The notes beneath the pieces were generated by a model, which made no database searches, had not been told where the DNA came from, and worked only from the letters and a program-made list of their open reading frames with translations. Shown here piece by piece: positions 8,579-16,432 of a DNA stretch of 64,000 bases. How positions within the stretch are numbered: position 1 is the first letter of the stretch; each line of letters opens with the position of its first letter. The stretch spans positions 372,001 through 436,000 of the forward strand of contig NZ_JAIQXE010000003.1 in assembly GCF_020076305.1 (NCBI RefSeq), given 5' to 3'. A program made the translations under genes and the position numbers. This DNA is from Flavihumibacter profundi. GTDB taxonomy: Bacteria; Bacteroidota; Bacteroidia; Chitinophagales; Chitinophagaceae.

Positions 8579-9418
8579 ATGGAAGAAAATCATGTTATTC
8601 GCATAAAATGTGCTGACAGGAAAGGTTTGATAGCGGGAATTTCAGGCTTATTGTTCTCCAATAACCATAATATACTCGTAATGAAAGAATTTGTTGATAC
8701 AGATACAGAAACTTTTTTTACAAGGCTGGAAGTATCCGGCGACCTGGATACTGCCGGATTACATGCAGCATTGGGAAAGCTTTTGCCAGAACATGCTGTA
8801 ATTGATATTATTCCAAAAAGAAAAAAGGATATCGTAATACTGGTTACAAAAGAGCATCATTGCCTGAGTGATTTAATAGTCCGTCACTATTTCAATGAAT
8901 TACATGCCAACATCAGGGCAGTTATCGGAAACTACAATTCACTGCAGCCATTCACAGACAAATTCAATATTCCATATCATTATATCAGTCATGAAAACCG
9001 CAGCCATGAAGCCTTTGAAAAAGCCATAACAGAAGTTCTTGACGGTTACCAGCCCGACTACCTGATCCTGGCAAAATTCATGCGCATCCTTTCGCCGGAT
9101 TTCGTTTCAAAGTATCCGGACCGGATCATTAATATTCATCATTCTTTTTTGCCGGCATTTAAAGGAGCCAATCCATATAAGAAAGCTTTTGAAAGAGGGG
9201 TTAAATTAATTGGCGCAACTGCCCATATTGTAAATAACGACCTTGACGAGGGACCGATCATTACCCAAAAGATAATTCCTGTTCAGCACGATGATGGCCT
9301 CCGCGATATGGTCGAAGCCGGGCATGAAATAGAAAAAGCGGTCCTTGCAGACGCACTTAAAATGGTTTTGGAAGACCGGATTTTTGTTTCCGGGAACAAA
9401 ACGATCATTTTCAATTAG
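8579..9418 (+). CDS. purU: formyltetrahydrofolate deformylase PurU
   Basis: A 279-residue enzyme that hydrolyses 10-formyl-tetrahydrofolate to formate and tetrahydrofolate, balancing one-carbon pools. An N-terminal ACT domain (IKCADRKGLIAGISGLLF, about residues 8-85) is followed by a formyltransferase-like hydrolase domain. The catalytic segment IINIHHSFLPAFKGANPYKKA, the GATAHIVNNDLDEGPII block and its Asp are intact. Length is normal. It is monocistronic as far as can be seen. ATG at 8579 is the only sensible start. Confidence 0.95.
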   Translation: MEENHVIRIKCADRKGLIAGISGLLFSNNHNILVMKEFVDTDTETFFTRLEVSGDLDTAGLHAALGKLLPEHAVIDIIPKRKKDIVILVTKEHHCLSDLIVRHYFNELHANIRAVIGNYNSLQPFTDKFNIPYHYISHENRSHEAFEKAITEVLDGYQPDYLILAKFMRILSPDFVSKYPDRIINIHHSFLPAFKGANPYKKAFERGVKLIGATAHIVNNDLDEGPIITQKIIPVQHDDGLRDMVEAGHEIEKAVLADALKMVLEDRIFVSGNKTIIFN

Positions 9419-9451
9419 TATTGATTGTCCATTCGTCGAAAAATGCGAAAC

Positions 9452-9487
9452 AGCGGCTTAGGTGGCCATATTATGCTGAAAGCCGCT
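9452..9487. other. hairpin downstream of purU
   Basis: An 8-bp perfect inverted repeat, AGCGGCTT/AAGCCGCT, with a 20-base loop lies 33 bases after the purU stop. There is no T-run, so it is not a standard intrinsic terminator. It may be an RNA 3' stabiliser or an operator. Confidence 0.3.
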
Positions 9488-9598
9488 ACTGTAAAGGATT
9501 GTAAATTTATGTTAACTACATTTCAGGTATCTTTTTCAACCACTAAATGAGTTAAATTTACCCGGCTGGCATCTTTTTTGCACAAGTAGGTTTATCCA

Positions 9599-9985
9599 AT
9601 GCAAAAACTACTGATCATATCTTTTTTGTCCATCCACATATTCGGCAATACCGAATTAGGCCAGGTTTTTCATTTACCCTACATAGCAATACATTATTTT
9701 CATCATATTCAAAGCGGAGATAAAATATCATTTTCGGATTTTGTTTCTGAGCATTATGGCAAAGGCGATAACAATAAAGCAGACGACAAGGAAGAACAGA
9801 ACCTGCCTTTTATGCAAGTTCATTTTCATGCATTTAGCATTGCAATAATTCCTTTTAAGGAAAATTTTAATACTACAAAAACAGTAGTTCTAATTAATAC
9901 AAAGTCAGCAAAATTTGCAAATATAATATTGCCGGTTGGCTTTTTTGGCACACTTCTCAAACCTCCACGTACTACTATAGCATAA
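9599..9985 (+). CDS. small exported His-rich protein of unknown function
   Basis: A 128-residue protein. An N-terminal hydrophobic stretch (LLIISFLSIHIF) is followed by a segment dense in His and aromatic residues (FHLPYIAIHYFHHI), then SEHYG, an acidic/lysine linker and MQVHFHAF. Similar short proteins with an ATELGQL-like start and HF.H motifs occur beside metal-efflux and TonB genes in Bacteroidota; none has a known function. The His clusters suggest metal binding, but this is inference. It lies on the same strand as the cytochrome cluster that follows after 106 bases. Confidence 0.6.
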   Translation: MQKLLIISFLSIHIFGNTELGQVFHLPYIAIHYFHHIQSGDKISFSDFVSEHYGKGDNNKADDKEEQNLPFMQVHFHAFSIAIIPFKENFNTTKTVVLINTKSAKFANIILPVGFFGTLLKPPRTTIA

Positions 9986-10091
9986 GTCTACATTACTCCT
10001 TTTTTATAAAATACTGTCATTAAGCACTAATGAGATAGGTTCTCTATGTGGTTATTAATGATGTGAAATATTATTCAATTAAACGACTCAT

Positions 10092-10811
10092 ATGAAAAGA
10101 AGATCAATCCTTCTGGGTTTGGCAATGCTATCCTTCACAGTCGTGTATATGTCGTGTATACATGAAATTCCCGTTCAGCCAAACACGGGTGGTAATAATG
10201 GCGGTGTAACAACTCCGCCACCAGCAGCAAATGGCAGCACTTGCAGCAAAGACACCGTCTATTATGCAAACGATATACAACCACTTTTAAATTCAAGCTG
10301 CGGAATGAGTGGCTGCCACGATGCTGTTACGCACAAAGAAGGTGTGAATGTGACAAGCTATGCCAATGTAATGAGAATGGTCAGCGCCGGAAATGCCAAC
10401 AACAGCAAGTTGTATGATGTTATCACAAATACCGGTGGTGACCGGATGCCTCCACCACCGATGTCGCCGTTAACTGCTGATCAAATTTTAAAAATAAAAA
10501 CCTGGATCAACCAGGGTGCAAAAAATAATAGTTGCACCAGCTGCGACACCTCCGATTTTAAATTCAGTACTGCTGTACAGCCTATGATAGCAAATTATTG
10601 CCAGGGCTGCCATAATACAGGTAATGCAAGCGGAGGATATGATCTCTCCACCTATGCAGGAATCAAATCAGCAGCAGCATCGGGGGTATTGTATAATTCA
10701 ATTATTTGGGCAAGCGGATTTTCGCCAATGCCCAAAGGTGGTTCCAAACTCTCAGAGTGTCAATTGCAAAAAGTGAAAAAATGGATTGACGCCGGCACTC
10801 CTAAAAATTAA
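10092..10811 (+). CDS. two-domain haem-motif lipoprotein (cytochrome c-like)
   Basis: A 239-residue protein with a lipoprotein-type signal (VVYMSCIHE). A Pro/Gly/Asn-rich linker is followed by two repeats of about 85 residues. Each starts with a possible haem site: SSCGMSGCHD (a CX4CH motif) and YCQGCHN (normal CXXCH), and each ends with a Met-containing segment (DRMPPPPMSP; SPMPKGGSKLS) that may hold the axial Met, then a KIKTWINQGA/KVKKWIDAGTP helix. The family resembles the small cytochrome-like domains of Bacteroidota and Planctomycetes surface proteins. It is predicted to sit in the outer membrane or periplasm and pass electrons. The next haem protein starts 12 bases later. Confidence 0.8.
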   Translation: MKRRSILLGLAMLSFTVVYMSCIHEIPVQPNTGGNNGGVTTPPPAANGSTCSKDTVYYANDIQPLLNSSCGMSGCHDAVTHKEGVNVTSYANVMRMVSAGNANNSKLYDVITNTGGDRMPPPPMSPLTADQILKIKTWINQGAKNNSCTSCDTSDFKFSTAVQPMIANYCQGCHNTGNASGGYDLSTYAGIKSAAASGVLYNSIIWASGFSPMPKGGSKLSECQLQKVKKWIDAGTPKN

Positions 10812-10823
10812 TTAATAAAAAAT

Positions 10824-11198
10824 ATGAAAAAGATACTTCTGATTACAGGTACAATAATTCTCATATTTTCTTTCGGCTCATGCTACTATGATAAAGCGGA
10901 GTTACTATATCCTAATATTAATAGCTGTGATACGGTTACATCAATCACCTATACTAAAGTCATCGTTCCAATATTTCAGCAAAACTGCTATAGCTGTCAT
11001 GGCGGTAATTCTCCCTCTGGAGTTATTGCTATGGGCACTTATGCAAATGATAAGGTGCTTGCTACCAACGGGAAACTTATGGGGAGCATAAACCATACAG
11101 CAGGCTTCTCTGCAATGCCGCAAGGTGCTGCGAAATTAAGCGACTGCAATATTGCCAAAATAAGGAAATGGGTGCAGGCTGGAAGTCCAAACAATTAA
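10824..11198 (+). CDS. single-domain cytochrome c-like lipoprotein
   Basis: A 124-residue lipoprotein (signal ending FSFGSCYYD) with one CXXCH site (NCYSCHGG), a SAMPQGAAKLSDC segment that matches the axial-Met part of the previous gene, and the same KIRKWVQAGSPNN C-terminal helix. It is clearly a paralogue of the domains in the upstream protein, made by duplication. It probably acts in the same electron-transfer chain. The next gene starts 11 bases downstream, so the run is one operon. Confidence 0.82.
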   Translation: MKKILLITGTIILIFSFGSCYYDKAELLYPNINSCDTVTSITYTKVIVPIFQQNCYSCHGGNSPSGVIAMGTYANDKVLATNGKLMGSINHTAGFSAMPQGAAKLSDCNIAKIRKWVQAGSPNN

Positions 11199-11209
11199 AA
11201 AGCAAAAAA

Positions 11210-11665
11210 ATGAAAAACAAGAAAAGTCTTATTCTGGTAATCTTGCTTACTTGCTGTTTTGGTGCTGTTTTGTATGCAGTTAAAGAGTACAACCGGAAAC
11301 CCGAGAGCCTTGAAACTATTAAGGAAGACTTTGCTATATCGGCAGGCCAATTGATTGGCCAATATAGCCAGGAACAAAAGACTGCAGACCAGAAATTCCT
11401 CGGCAAAACCATATTAGTAAAAGGGAAAATAAACTCCATCGATATAACAGATAAGAAAAATATAACTGTAGTGTTAGGCAGTGATGGCGAACCATCGTCC
11501 ATAAGGTGCAGTATTGATACACTTTACATGGACAAGTTGCCCGCACTCAAAGAGCAGGACAGTGTCCACCTGCGGGGTGTTTGTACAGGATACATACCCG
11601 ATGATATGGGCCTGGGAGCAGATATTATTTTAAACAGATGTTATTTAACTGAAAAAATAAAATGA
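11210..11665 (+). CDS. OB-fold (tRNA_anti-like) anchored protein
   Basis: 151 residues: an N-terminal membrane anchor or signal (LILVILLTCCFGAVLYAV) followed by an OB-fold of the tRNA_anti-like type. The key strands are FLGKTILVKGKINSIDI, NITVVLGSDG, SIRCSID and SVHLRGVCTGYIPDDMG, followed by ADIILNRCYL. Such proteins are usually exported in Bacteroidota and have no proven ligand; despite the name there is no reason to expect tRNA binding outside the cytosol. I start at 11210 after the preceding stop. Its stop overlaps the YceI start by 4 bases (ATGA), implying coupled translation. Confidence 0.75.
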   Translation: MKNKKSLILVILLTCCFGAVLYAVKEYNRKPESLETIKEDFAISAGQLIGQYSQEQKTADQKFLGKTILVKGKINSIDITDKKNITVVLGSDGEPSSIRCSIDTLYMDKLPALKEQDSVHLRGVCTGYIPDDMGLGADIILNRCYLTEKIK

Positions 11666-12222
11666 TGAAAAAAATAACCTTGGCATTAGCATTCCTGGCT
11701 TTATTTTCCGGCATAAATGCACAGGATAAATTTTTTACCAAGTCAGGTAAAATAAAATTCGATGCAACAGAAAAGAATTCTCCTGAAAATATTGAAGCGG
11801 TCAACAAAACAGTGACTTGCGTCCTTGATACAAAAACGGGCAATTTCCAGTTCGCTGTTTTAATGAAAGGCTTTGAATTTGAGCGCGCCCTGATGCAGGA
11901 ACATTTTCACGAGAACTACATGGAAAGCGACAAATACCCGAAATCTGAGTTTCGAGGAATAGTTGCTAACAATAACCCGGATAATTATACGAAAAACGGC
12001 AGTTATGATGTAGTTGTCAAAGGGAAACTGACCGTACATGGTGAAACAAAAGACATTGAAACCAAAGGAAAGATGATTGTTCAGAATGGCAATATCGAGG
12101 CCACTGCGAACTTTCCGGTTGTGCTGGCAGATTATAAAATTATTATCCCTCAACTTGTGGCCGACAAATTAGCGAAGACTGCTTCTGTGCTGGTAGACTG
12201 TATGCTAACCCCGCTAAAGTAA
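11662..12222 (+). CDS. YceI family periplasmic protein
   Basis: 186 residues with a signal peptide (LALAFLALFSGINAQ). The YceI lipocalin-like fold is marked by SGKIKFDAT, the HFHENYMESDKYPKSEFRG block and KGKLTVHGETKDIETKGK. YceI proteins bind isoprenoid lipids or amphiphiles in a hydrophobic tunnel; some are linked to quinone-like carriers and stress. Placed between cytochromes and a barrel, it could carry a quinone or other lipid cofactor for the predicted redox chain. That role is inference; the family call is firm. Confidence 0.9.
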   Translation: MMKKITLALAFLALFSGINAQDKFFTKSGKIKFDATEKNSPENIEAVNKTVTCVLDTKTGNFQFAVLMKGFEFERALMQEHFHENYMESDKYPKSEFRGIVANNNPDNYTKNGSYDVVVKGKLTVHGETKDIETKGKMIVQNGNIEATANFPVVLADYKIIIPQLVADKLAKTASVLVDCMLTPLK

Positions 12223-12255
12223 GTTCCCAAACCCAGAAACCCATATTCAACTAAA

Positions 12256-13161
12256 ATGAGAAAATCAATTAAGGGTATCTTCTCTGTAGTGTTACTCTTA
12301 GGTTTTGTCCAGGGTATTTTTGCCCAGGATATGGATCTATTAAAACTGGCAGAAGATAAAGCGCCCAGGAAAGAAATAGTGAAAAATGCTTTTAAGTCAA
12401 CCAGGGTAATCAATGGACATTCAATGGAGTTTTTGTCTCCGGGTACCATGGACTTTAGGATCCTGCACCGGTTTGGAGAAGTGAACCATGGATATAGTAA
12501 TTTCTATGGACTTGACCAGGCCAGTATGCGGATGGGGTTTGACTTTGGCATTTTACAAAACCTGATGGTTGGTGTAGGCAGAAGTACCTACAAAAAAGAA
12601 CTGGATGGTTTCATCAAATTCGCGCCTATACGGCAATCAACCGGGACAAAAAGCTTCCCGGCTACAATTGCCCTGGTTGCGGGAATGACTATGAATACAA
12701 GTCCTTGGCCAGACACAACAATTAAAAACTTTACTACCTCCAGGCTTGCCTATTATTTCCAGGCTATTATCGGAAGGAAATTCAGTAATGCAATCACTTT
12801 GCAAATAACACCAACACTTGTACATAATAATATTGTACCCCTTGCCAGCCAGTCAAACAATATTTATGCGCTTGGTTTCGGCGGAAGGATTAAGTTTTCG
12901 AAAAGGATGGCATTTACCTGGGATTATTTTTACGTTGCCAACCCCTTAGATAAAGAACTATACCATAATCCTTTATCAGTTGGCATTGATATTGAAACAG
13001 GAGGACATGTATTCCAGTTGCATTTTTCCAATTCAACCGGTATGAATGAAAGGGCTTTCATTACAGAAACAACCGGAGATTGGGCAAAAGGGGAAGTCAG
13101 GTTTGGGTTTAACCTTTCGCGGGTGTTCCAGCTTACCAAGAAAAAAGTAACCCTTTATTAA
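12256..13161 (+). CDS. DUF5777 family beta-barrel protein
   Basis: 301 residues: a signal peptide (VVLLLGFVQGIFAQ), an Asp/Lys-rich periplasmic start, the signature KNAFKSTRVINGHSME, then strand after strand with aromatic girdles (MDFRILHRFGEVNHGYSNFYGLD) and a last strand of the VRFGFNLSRVFQL type. It matches the DUF5777 outer-membrane barrel family, function unknown. As last gene of the cytochrome/OB-fold/YceI run it may be the outer-membrane pore of the system. A strong bidirectional terminator follows. Confidence 0.85.
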   Translation: MRKSIKGIFSVVLLLGFVQGIFAQDMDLLKLAEDKAPRKEIVKNAFKSTRVINGHSMEFLSPGTMDFRILHRFGEVNHGYSNFYGLDQASMRMGFDFGILQNLMVGVGRSTYKKELDGFIKFAPIRQSTGTKSFPATIALVAGMTMNTSPWPDTTIKNFTTSRLAYYFQAIIGRKFSNAITLQITPTLVHNNIVPLASQSNNIYALGFGGRIKFSKRMAFTWDYFYVANPLDKELYHNPLSVGIDIETGGHVFQLHFSNSTGMNERAFITETTGDWAKGEVRFGFNLSRVFQLTKKKVTLY

Positions 13162-13164
13162 ATG

Positions 13165-13193
13165 AAAAAAACAGCTCACTTGAGCTGTTTTTC
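13165..13193. terminator. bidirectional intrinsic terminator
   Basis: An A-run, the stem CAGCTC/GAGCTG with loop ACTT, and a T-run make a hairpin that works in both directions. It separates the convergent DUF5777 gene and the heptad-repeat gene. Confidence 0.85.
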
Positions 13194-13210
13194 TTTGTGC
13201 AAATAAATAT

Positions 13211-13786
13211 TTAGTTACCGGTTCTATTATCTTCTGTTTCATTCTTATCTCTATCCAGGTCTTTGCGATCCCTGTGGCGGTCTTTGCGATCCCGTTTCAG
13301 GTCCTTACGATCGGCGTGTCGATCTTTCACATCGCCATTAAGGTCCTGACGGTCTTCCTGGCGGTCTTTCAGGTCAGTCTTCGCTTCAAGGTGGTCATTT
13401 TTTAAGTCCTGACGATCGCCTTTCAGGTCTGATCTGTCACCGGAAATTTCATCTTTATTACCTGCTTTTTTATCAGCAGCCAGGTCCCTTTTGTCCTCGT
13501 TAATATCTTTACGGTCGCCACTAATATCCTTACGATCGCCCCTTAAATCCTTATTATCCTTGTTAAGGTCCTTACGATCACCGGCAATATCATGGTTATC
13601 AGCGCGGACATCTTTCTTATCACTGCGGACATCCCGGTTATCTGCATGGAGGTCACGACGATCATGTTTCATCTCATGACGGTTTTGTCGCATTTCGTGG
13701 CCGACACCATGTGGTTTACGAAATTGTGCATGCAAGCTAGTTGTGGCGGTTACTACTGTGACCAGTAAAACAAGTTTAGTTTTCAT
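13211..13786 (-). CDS. exported charged heptad-repeat protein
   Basis: 191 residues. A signal peptide (VVTATTSLHAQ) is followed by about 20 near-perfect heptads D-x-[RK]-D-[LIV]-x-x from about residue 41 to 185, for example DRKDISG and DRKDINE, with one slip near KAGNKDEISG. The chain is almost only Asp, Arg, Lys, Glu, Asn plus one aliphatic residue per heptad, which fits a long stable single helix or loose coiled coil. Late repeats replace the aliphatic residue by Arg. Similar repeats occur in other Bacteroidota; the function is unknown and could be structural or ion/polymer binding. The DNA repeats (period 21) invite copy-number change. Confidence 0.75.
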   Translation of the reverse strand: MKTKLVLLVTVVTATTSLHAQFRKPHGVGHEMRQNRHEMKHDRRDLHADNRDVRSDKKDVRADNHDIAGDRKDLNKDNKDLRGDRKDISGDRKDINEDKRDLAADKKAGNKDEISGDRSDLKGDRQDLKNDHLEAKTDLKDRQEDRQDLNGDVKDRHADRKDLKRDRKDRHRDRKDLDRDKNETEDNRTGN

Positions 13787-14021
13787 TTTAATAGATTAAA
13801 TGGTTTACAAAGATTAACGAACCTTTGAAGGGATTTGGTACGAAAGGTTTAATGTAATAGGGTTAACATTAGTTAATGAAATACAAAACGCCTATTATCG
13901 GATAAGGAGAGCCTCTGTTCTTCGTTTCATTGCTTGAAATTTGCGGGCGTGTTAAACTTTCCAACACGTAAAAAGTCTCAAATAAACAAAATATTGCTTT
14001 TAAGAACCCTTACCCCCTATT

Positions 14022-14900
14022 ATGAAAACCGGATTATTTGTATTACTTAGCGTATGCATTATAAGTAGCGTTAAAGCACAGGATGCAACAGATGCAGAGA
14101 AAACAGAAAAACATTCATATGGCAAATTTTCACTTTCATACCTGAGTAATTCTGTATATAATGGCAGAAAAGACTCCCTCGCTATTCCTTATTTAACGGC
14201 TTCACTTGGCTATTATAACAAACATGGATATTATGTAAATGCTGATTTAAATTACCTGGCACAAAGTGGTAATGGACGAATTGACCTGTTAGAACTTACT
14301 GCAGGATACAATTTTGAGTCCGGTAATTGGGAAGGTGACTTTAACGGATTCAAATCATTTTATCATACAGACAGCAAAAACCTGCGCTCATCCATTGATG
14401 GTGGCGTATCAGGGTACACTGCTTATGACCTTAATTTTATCAAGCCGAGCATTCAGGCGGGTTTAAATTTTGGCACAAAAACGGATTATATCGCGGCTAT
14501 TGGACTGGAACACAGCTTCGAGGCTTTTGATGACAATTTAGAAATAACCCCATCATTCCTTGCCAATGCAGGAACCTACAATTATTATGGATCCTATTAC
14601 CAAAAGCGCAAATTTGGCAGAAGAAAGAAAACAGGTAGTGGCACTTTAAACAAAACGACAGTAGATGTATCTGATGCAGAAAATTTCAGGTTACAGGATT
14701 ATGAATTCAGTTTACCAGTAGACTACTATACCCGAAATTTTCATATCGGATTTATACCAACATATGCGATCCCTGTAAACCCAGCCACAGTCTCTGTTCA
14801 GACAACAAGTTCAACCGGAACAATCATTCCCAAAAAAATATTTACAGAGCCGCTAAGCAACAGTTTCTTCTTTTCAATTGAAATCAGTTATAAATTTTAA
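14022..14900 (+). CDS. putative outer-membrane beta-barrel protein
   Basis: 292 residues with a signal peptide (LSVCIISSVKAQ) and repeated amphipathic strands (YLTASLGYYNKHGYYVNADLN, ITPSFLANAGTYNYYGSYY), ending in the barrel-type C-terminus FFSIEISYKF. A basic loop (YQKRKFGRRKKTGSG) interrupts the strands. I do not recognise a named family. It is convergent with the YncE gene (11-base gap) and follows 235 bases of non-coding DNA that hold a CGTGTT/AACACG hairpin but no clear promoter. Confidence 0.65.
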   Translation: MKTGLFVLLSVCIISSVKAQDATDAEKTEKHSYGKFSLSYLSNSVYNGRKDSLAIPYLTASLGYYNKHGYYVNADLNYLAQSGNGRIDLLELTAGYNFESGNWEGDFNGFKSFYHTDSKNLRSSIDGGVSGYTAYDLNFIKPSIQAGLNFGTKTDYIAAIGLEHSFEAFDDNLEITPSFLANAGTYNYYGSYYQKRKFGRRKKTGSGTLNKTTVDVSDAENFRLQDYEFSLPVDYYTRNFHIGFIPTYAIPVNPATVSVQTTSSTGTIIPKKIFTEPLSNSFFFSIEISYKF

Positions 14901-14911
14901 AGCGATCGCAA

Positions 14912-15916
14912 TTAGTTAACACCCAATACCAATACCTGGAAAGTGCCGGGTTTCATTGCAGGCCTGGTTCCTTCAGTGGCGCCTGCAGGTAAAGGCTGAA
15001 ATTCAGCTGTTGGGAGGTAAAGATGATGAGTAACTTCGTCTATTGCAATGGTCCGTGCGCCTTTCTTGGTGGAAACATTATCTAAAATGCCACATTTCCC
15101 GGTTTTATCGATTTTAATTACCGTCATTGTGCCTTCCCCATTACTGGTGAAAACCAACCGTTTTTCCTTGTCCAGGGCTACACCGTCGCATCCGTCCCCA
15201 ATGGGCAACTGCTGTTGCATCTTCCCGGTCAATGCATCAACTACTACCAAAAGTTTCTCGCAGCCGGCAAAAAGTAATTTTGTTGCCGGATCATAAACCA
15301 GGCCTGTTGGTGATTCGCCAGGGGCAATAGACCAACGCTGCTCGACTTTATAGGTCTGTGCATTAACCTGCAGGATTTCACTTTTATCCTCAATATTCAC
15401 ATACCATTTTCCCGCTTCATTAGTAACCGCAGTTTCAGGCTTTCCACCAACTTGTATGGTTGCAATAACCTTCTGACTGGAGGGGTCGATCACTGATAAA
15501 TCGTTACTCCTTCCATTGCAGGTAATGATTTTATTGGTGAAGCCGTCGTACATTATCGCATCGGGGTTTTCACCAGTGGGAATCTGCGTGATTACCTTGT
15601 TATCGGATAAATTAAAAACCGTAACTGAATTCAAGCGGCCGTTGCTGGTGTAACCTTTGCCAATACTATTAATAAAAGCAATACCGTGAACACCTGTAGT
15701 GTTTGGAATTACACCTGCGGAATCACCGGTTTTTTTATCCAGGATATTTACCTGTGTCCCGTGGGAAACATAGAGCTTATTTTCATTTACAGCGAGGTAA
15801 TCCCAACCACCACTGCTGGCAATTGAAAATGTTCTTAGCATCTTGTATCCGGATTTCTGTTGTGCCATCGCTAATAGTGCGACCAGGCTAAATGAAATAA
15901 TTAATAGTTTTTTCAT
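14912..15916 (-). CDS. YncE-like periplasmic beta-propeller protein
   Basis: 334 residues: a signal peptide (LVALLAMAQQ) and six to seven repeats of the YVTN/NHL type (NKLYVSHGTQVNILDKKTG, NSVTVFNLSDNKVITQIPTGENPDAI, NDLSVIDPSSQKVIATIQVG). YncE-type propellers are periplasmic and of uncertain role; in enterobacteria YncE is iron-regulated. Here it is the last gene of a run with a TonB receptor and a PepSY-like protein (13-base gap to the latter), so it may bind the imported ligand or the receptor. Ligand unknown. Confidence 0.85.
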   Translation of the reverse strand: MKKLLIISFSLVALLAMAQQKSGYKMLRTFSIASSGGWDYLAVNENKLYVSHGTQVNILDKKTGDSAGVIPNTTGVHGIAFINSIGKGYTSNGRLNSVTVFNLSDNKVITQIPTGENPDAIMYDGFTNKIITCNGRSNDLSVIDPSSQKVIATIQVGGKPETAVTNEAGKWYVNIEDKSEILQVNAQTYKVEQRWSIAPGESPTGLVYDPATKLLFAGCEKLLVVVDALTGKMQQQLPIGDGCDGVALDKEKRLVFTSNGEGTMTVIKIDKTGKCGILDNVSTKKGARTIAIDEVTHHLYLPTAEFQPLPAGATEGTRPAMKPGTFQVLVLGVN

Positions 15917-15929
15917 CTTAATTTTTTGA

Positions 15930-16367
15930 TCAGTATTTTTCTTGTTTTACAAATTTTCCGGATGCGTCGAAGATGAGATCCTTGCCATTAACCTCTGCTT
16001 CATACATAATAGCACCATCTGCCTGTGTTATTTTTGCTGCCTCCTTAACTTTAGCGCCTTTATAGTTTTTGGCTATATAGTCTGTCACGGGTTTAGGTAA
16101 CTCACTTACCGGTATATCCCATTCTGTTTCTTTTAATTGTCCATTGCTGGTATATACAGCAGAACCCGATTTTCCGTTTTGTACAAAATTGGCTTCGAAA
16201 TCGGGTCCTTCTTTCTCCCATTTCAATTTTGAACTTCCGGGGAAGGCCTTTTCAAAGGCAGAAACCACCGCAACAGGCGGGCTGGCTTGTCCACTTTTAT
16301 TTGATTGTGCCTCAATAACTGATACGCAGCTAAGCCCTGCTATTAAAAGTGCAACCAGCTTTTTCAT
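15930..16367 (-). CDS. PepSY-like domain periplasmic protein
   Basis: 145 residues with a signal peptide (LIAGLSCVSVIEAQ) followed by a tandem of PepSY-like half-repeats: VVSAFEKAFPGSSKLKWEKEG...FEANF and PVTDYIAKNYKGAKVKEAAKI...YEAEVNGKDLIFDASG. This is the fold of BLIP-like/PepSY-like proteins, common partners of two-component systems in Bacteroidota. The start at 16367 gives the signal peptide. It lies between the TonB receptor and the propeller and could modulate the sensor kinase from the periplasm, an inference from context. Confidence 0.85.
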   Translation of the reverse strand: MKKLVALLIAGLSCVSVIEAQSNKSGQASPPVAVVSAFEKAFPGSSKLKWEKEGPDFEANFVQNGKSGSAVYTSNGQLKETEWDIPVSELPKPVTDYIAKNYKGAKVKEAAKITQADGAIMYEAEVNGKDLIFDASGKFVKQEKY

Positions 16368-16432
16368 TGTATGTATTTTTTGATGGGATTCAAAATACAT
16401 ATCAATTCTGTGTTCATTCTGTAGTGTGTTTA

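Noticed and set aside
13260-13680. Regular DNA repeats that could be mistaken for a CRISPR array
   Set aside because: The 21-bp period is in frame with a protein of DRKDxxx heptads and there are no unique spacers of constant length.
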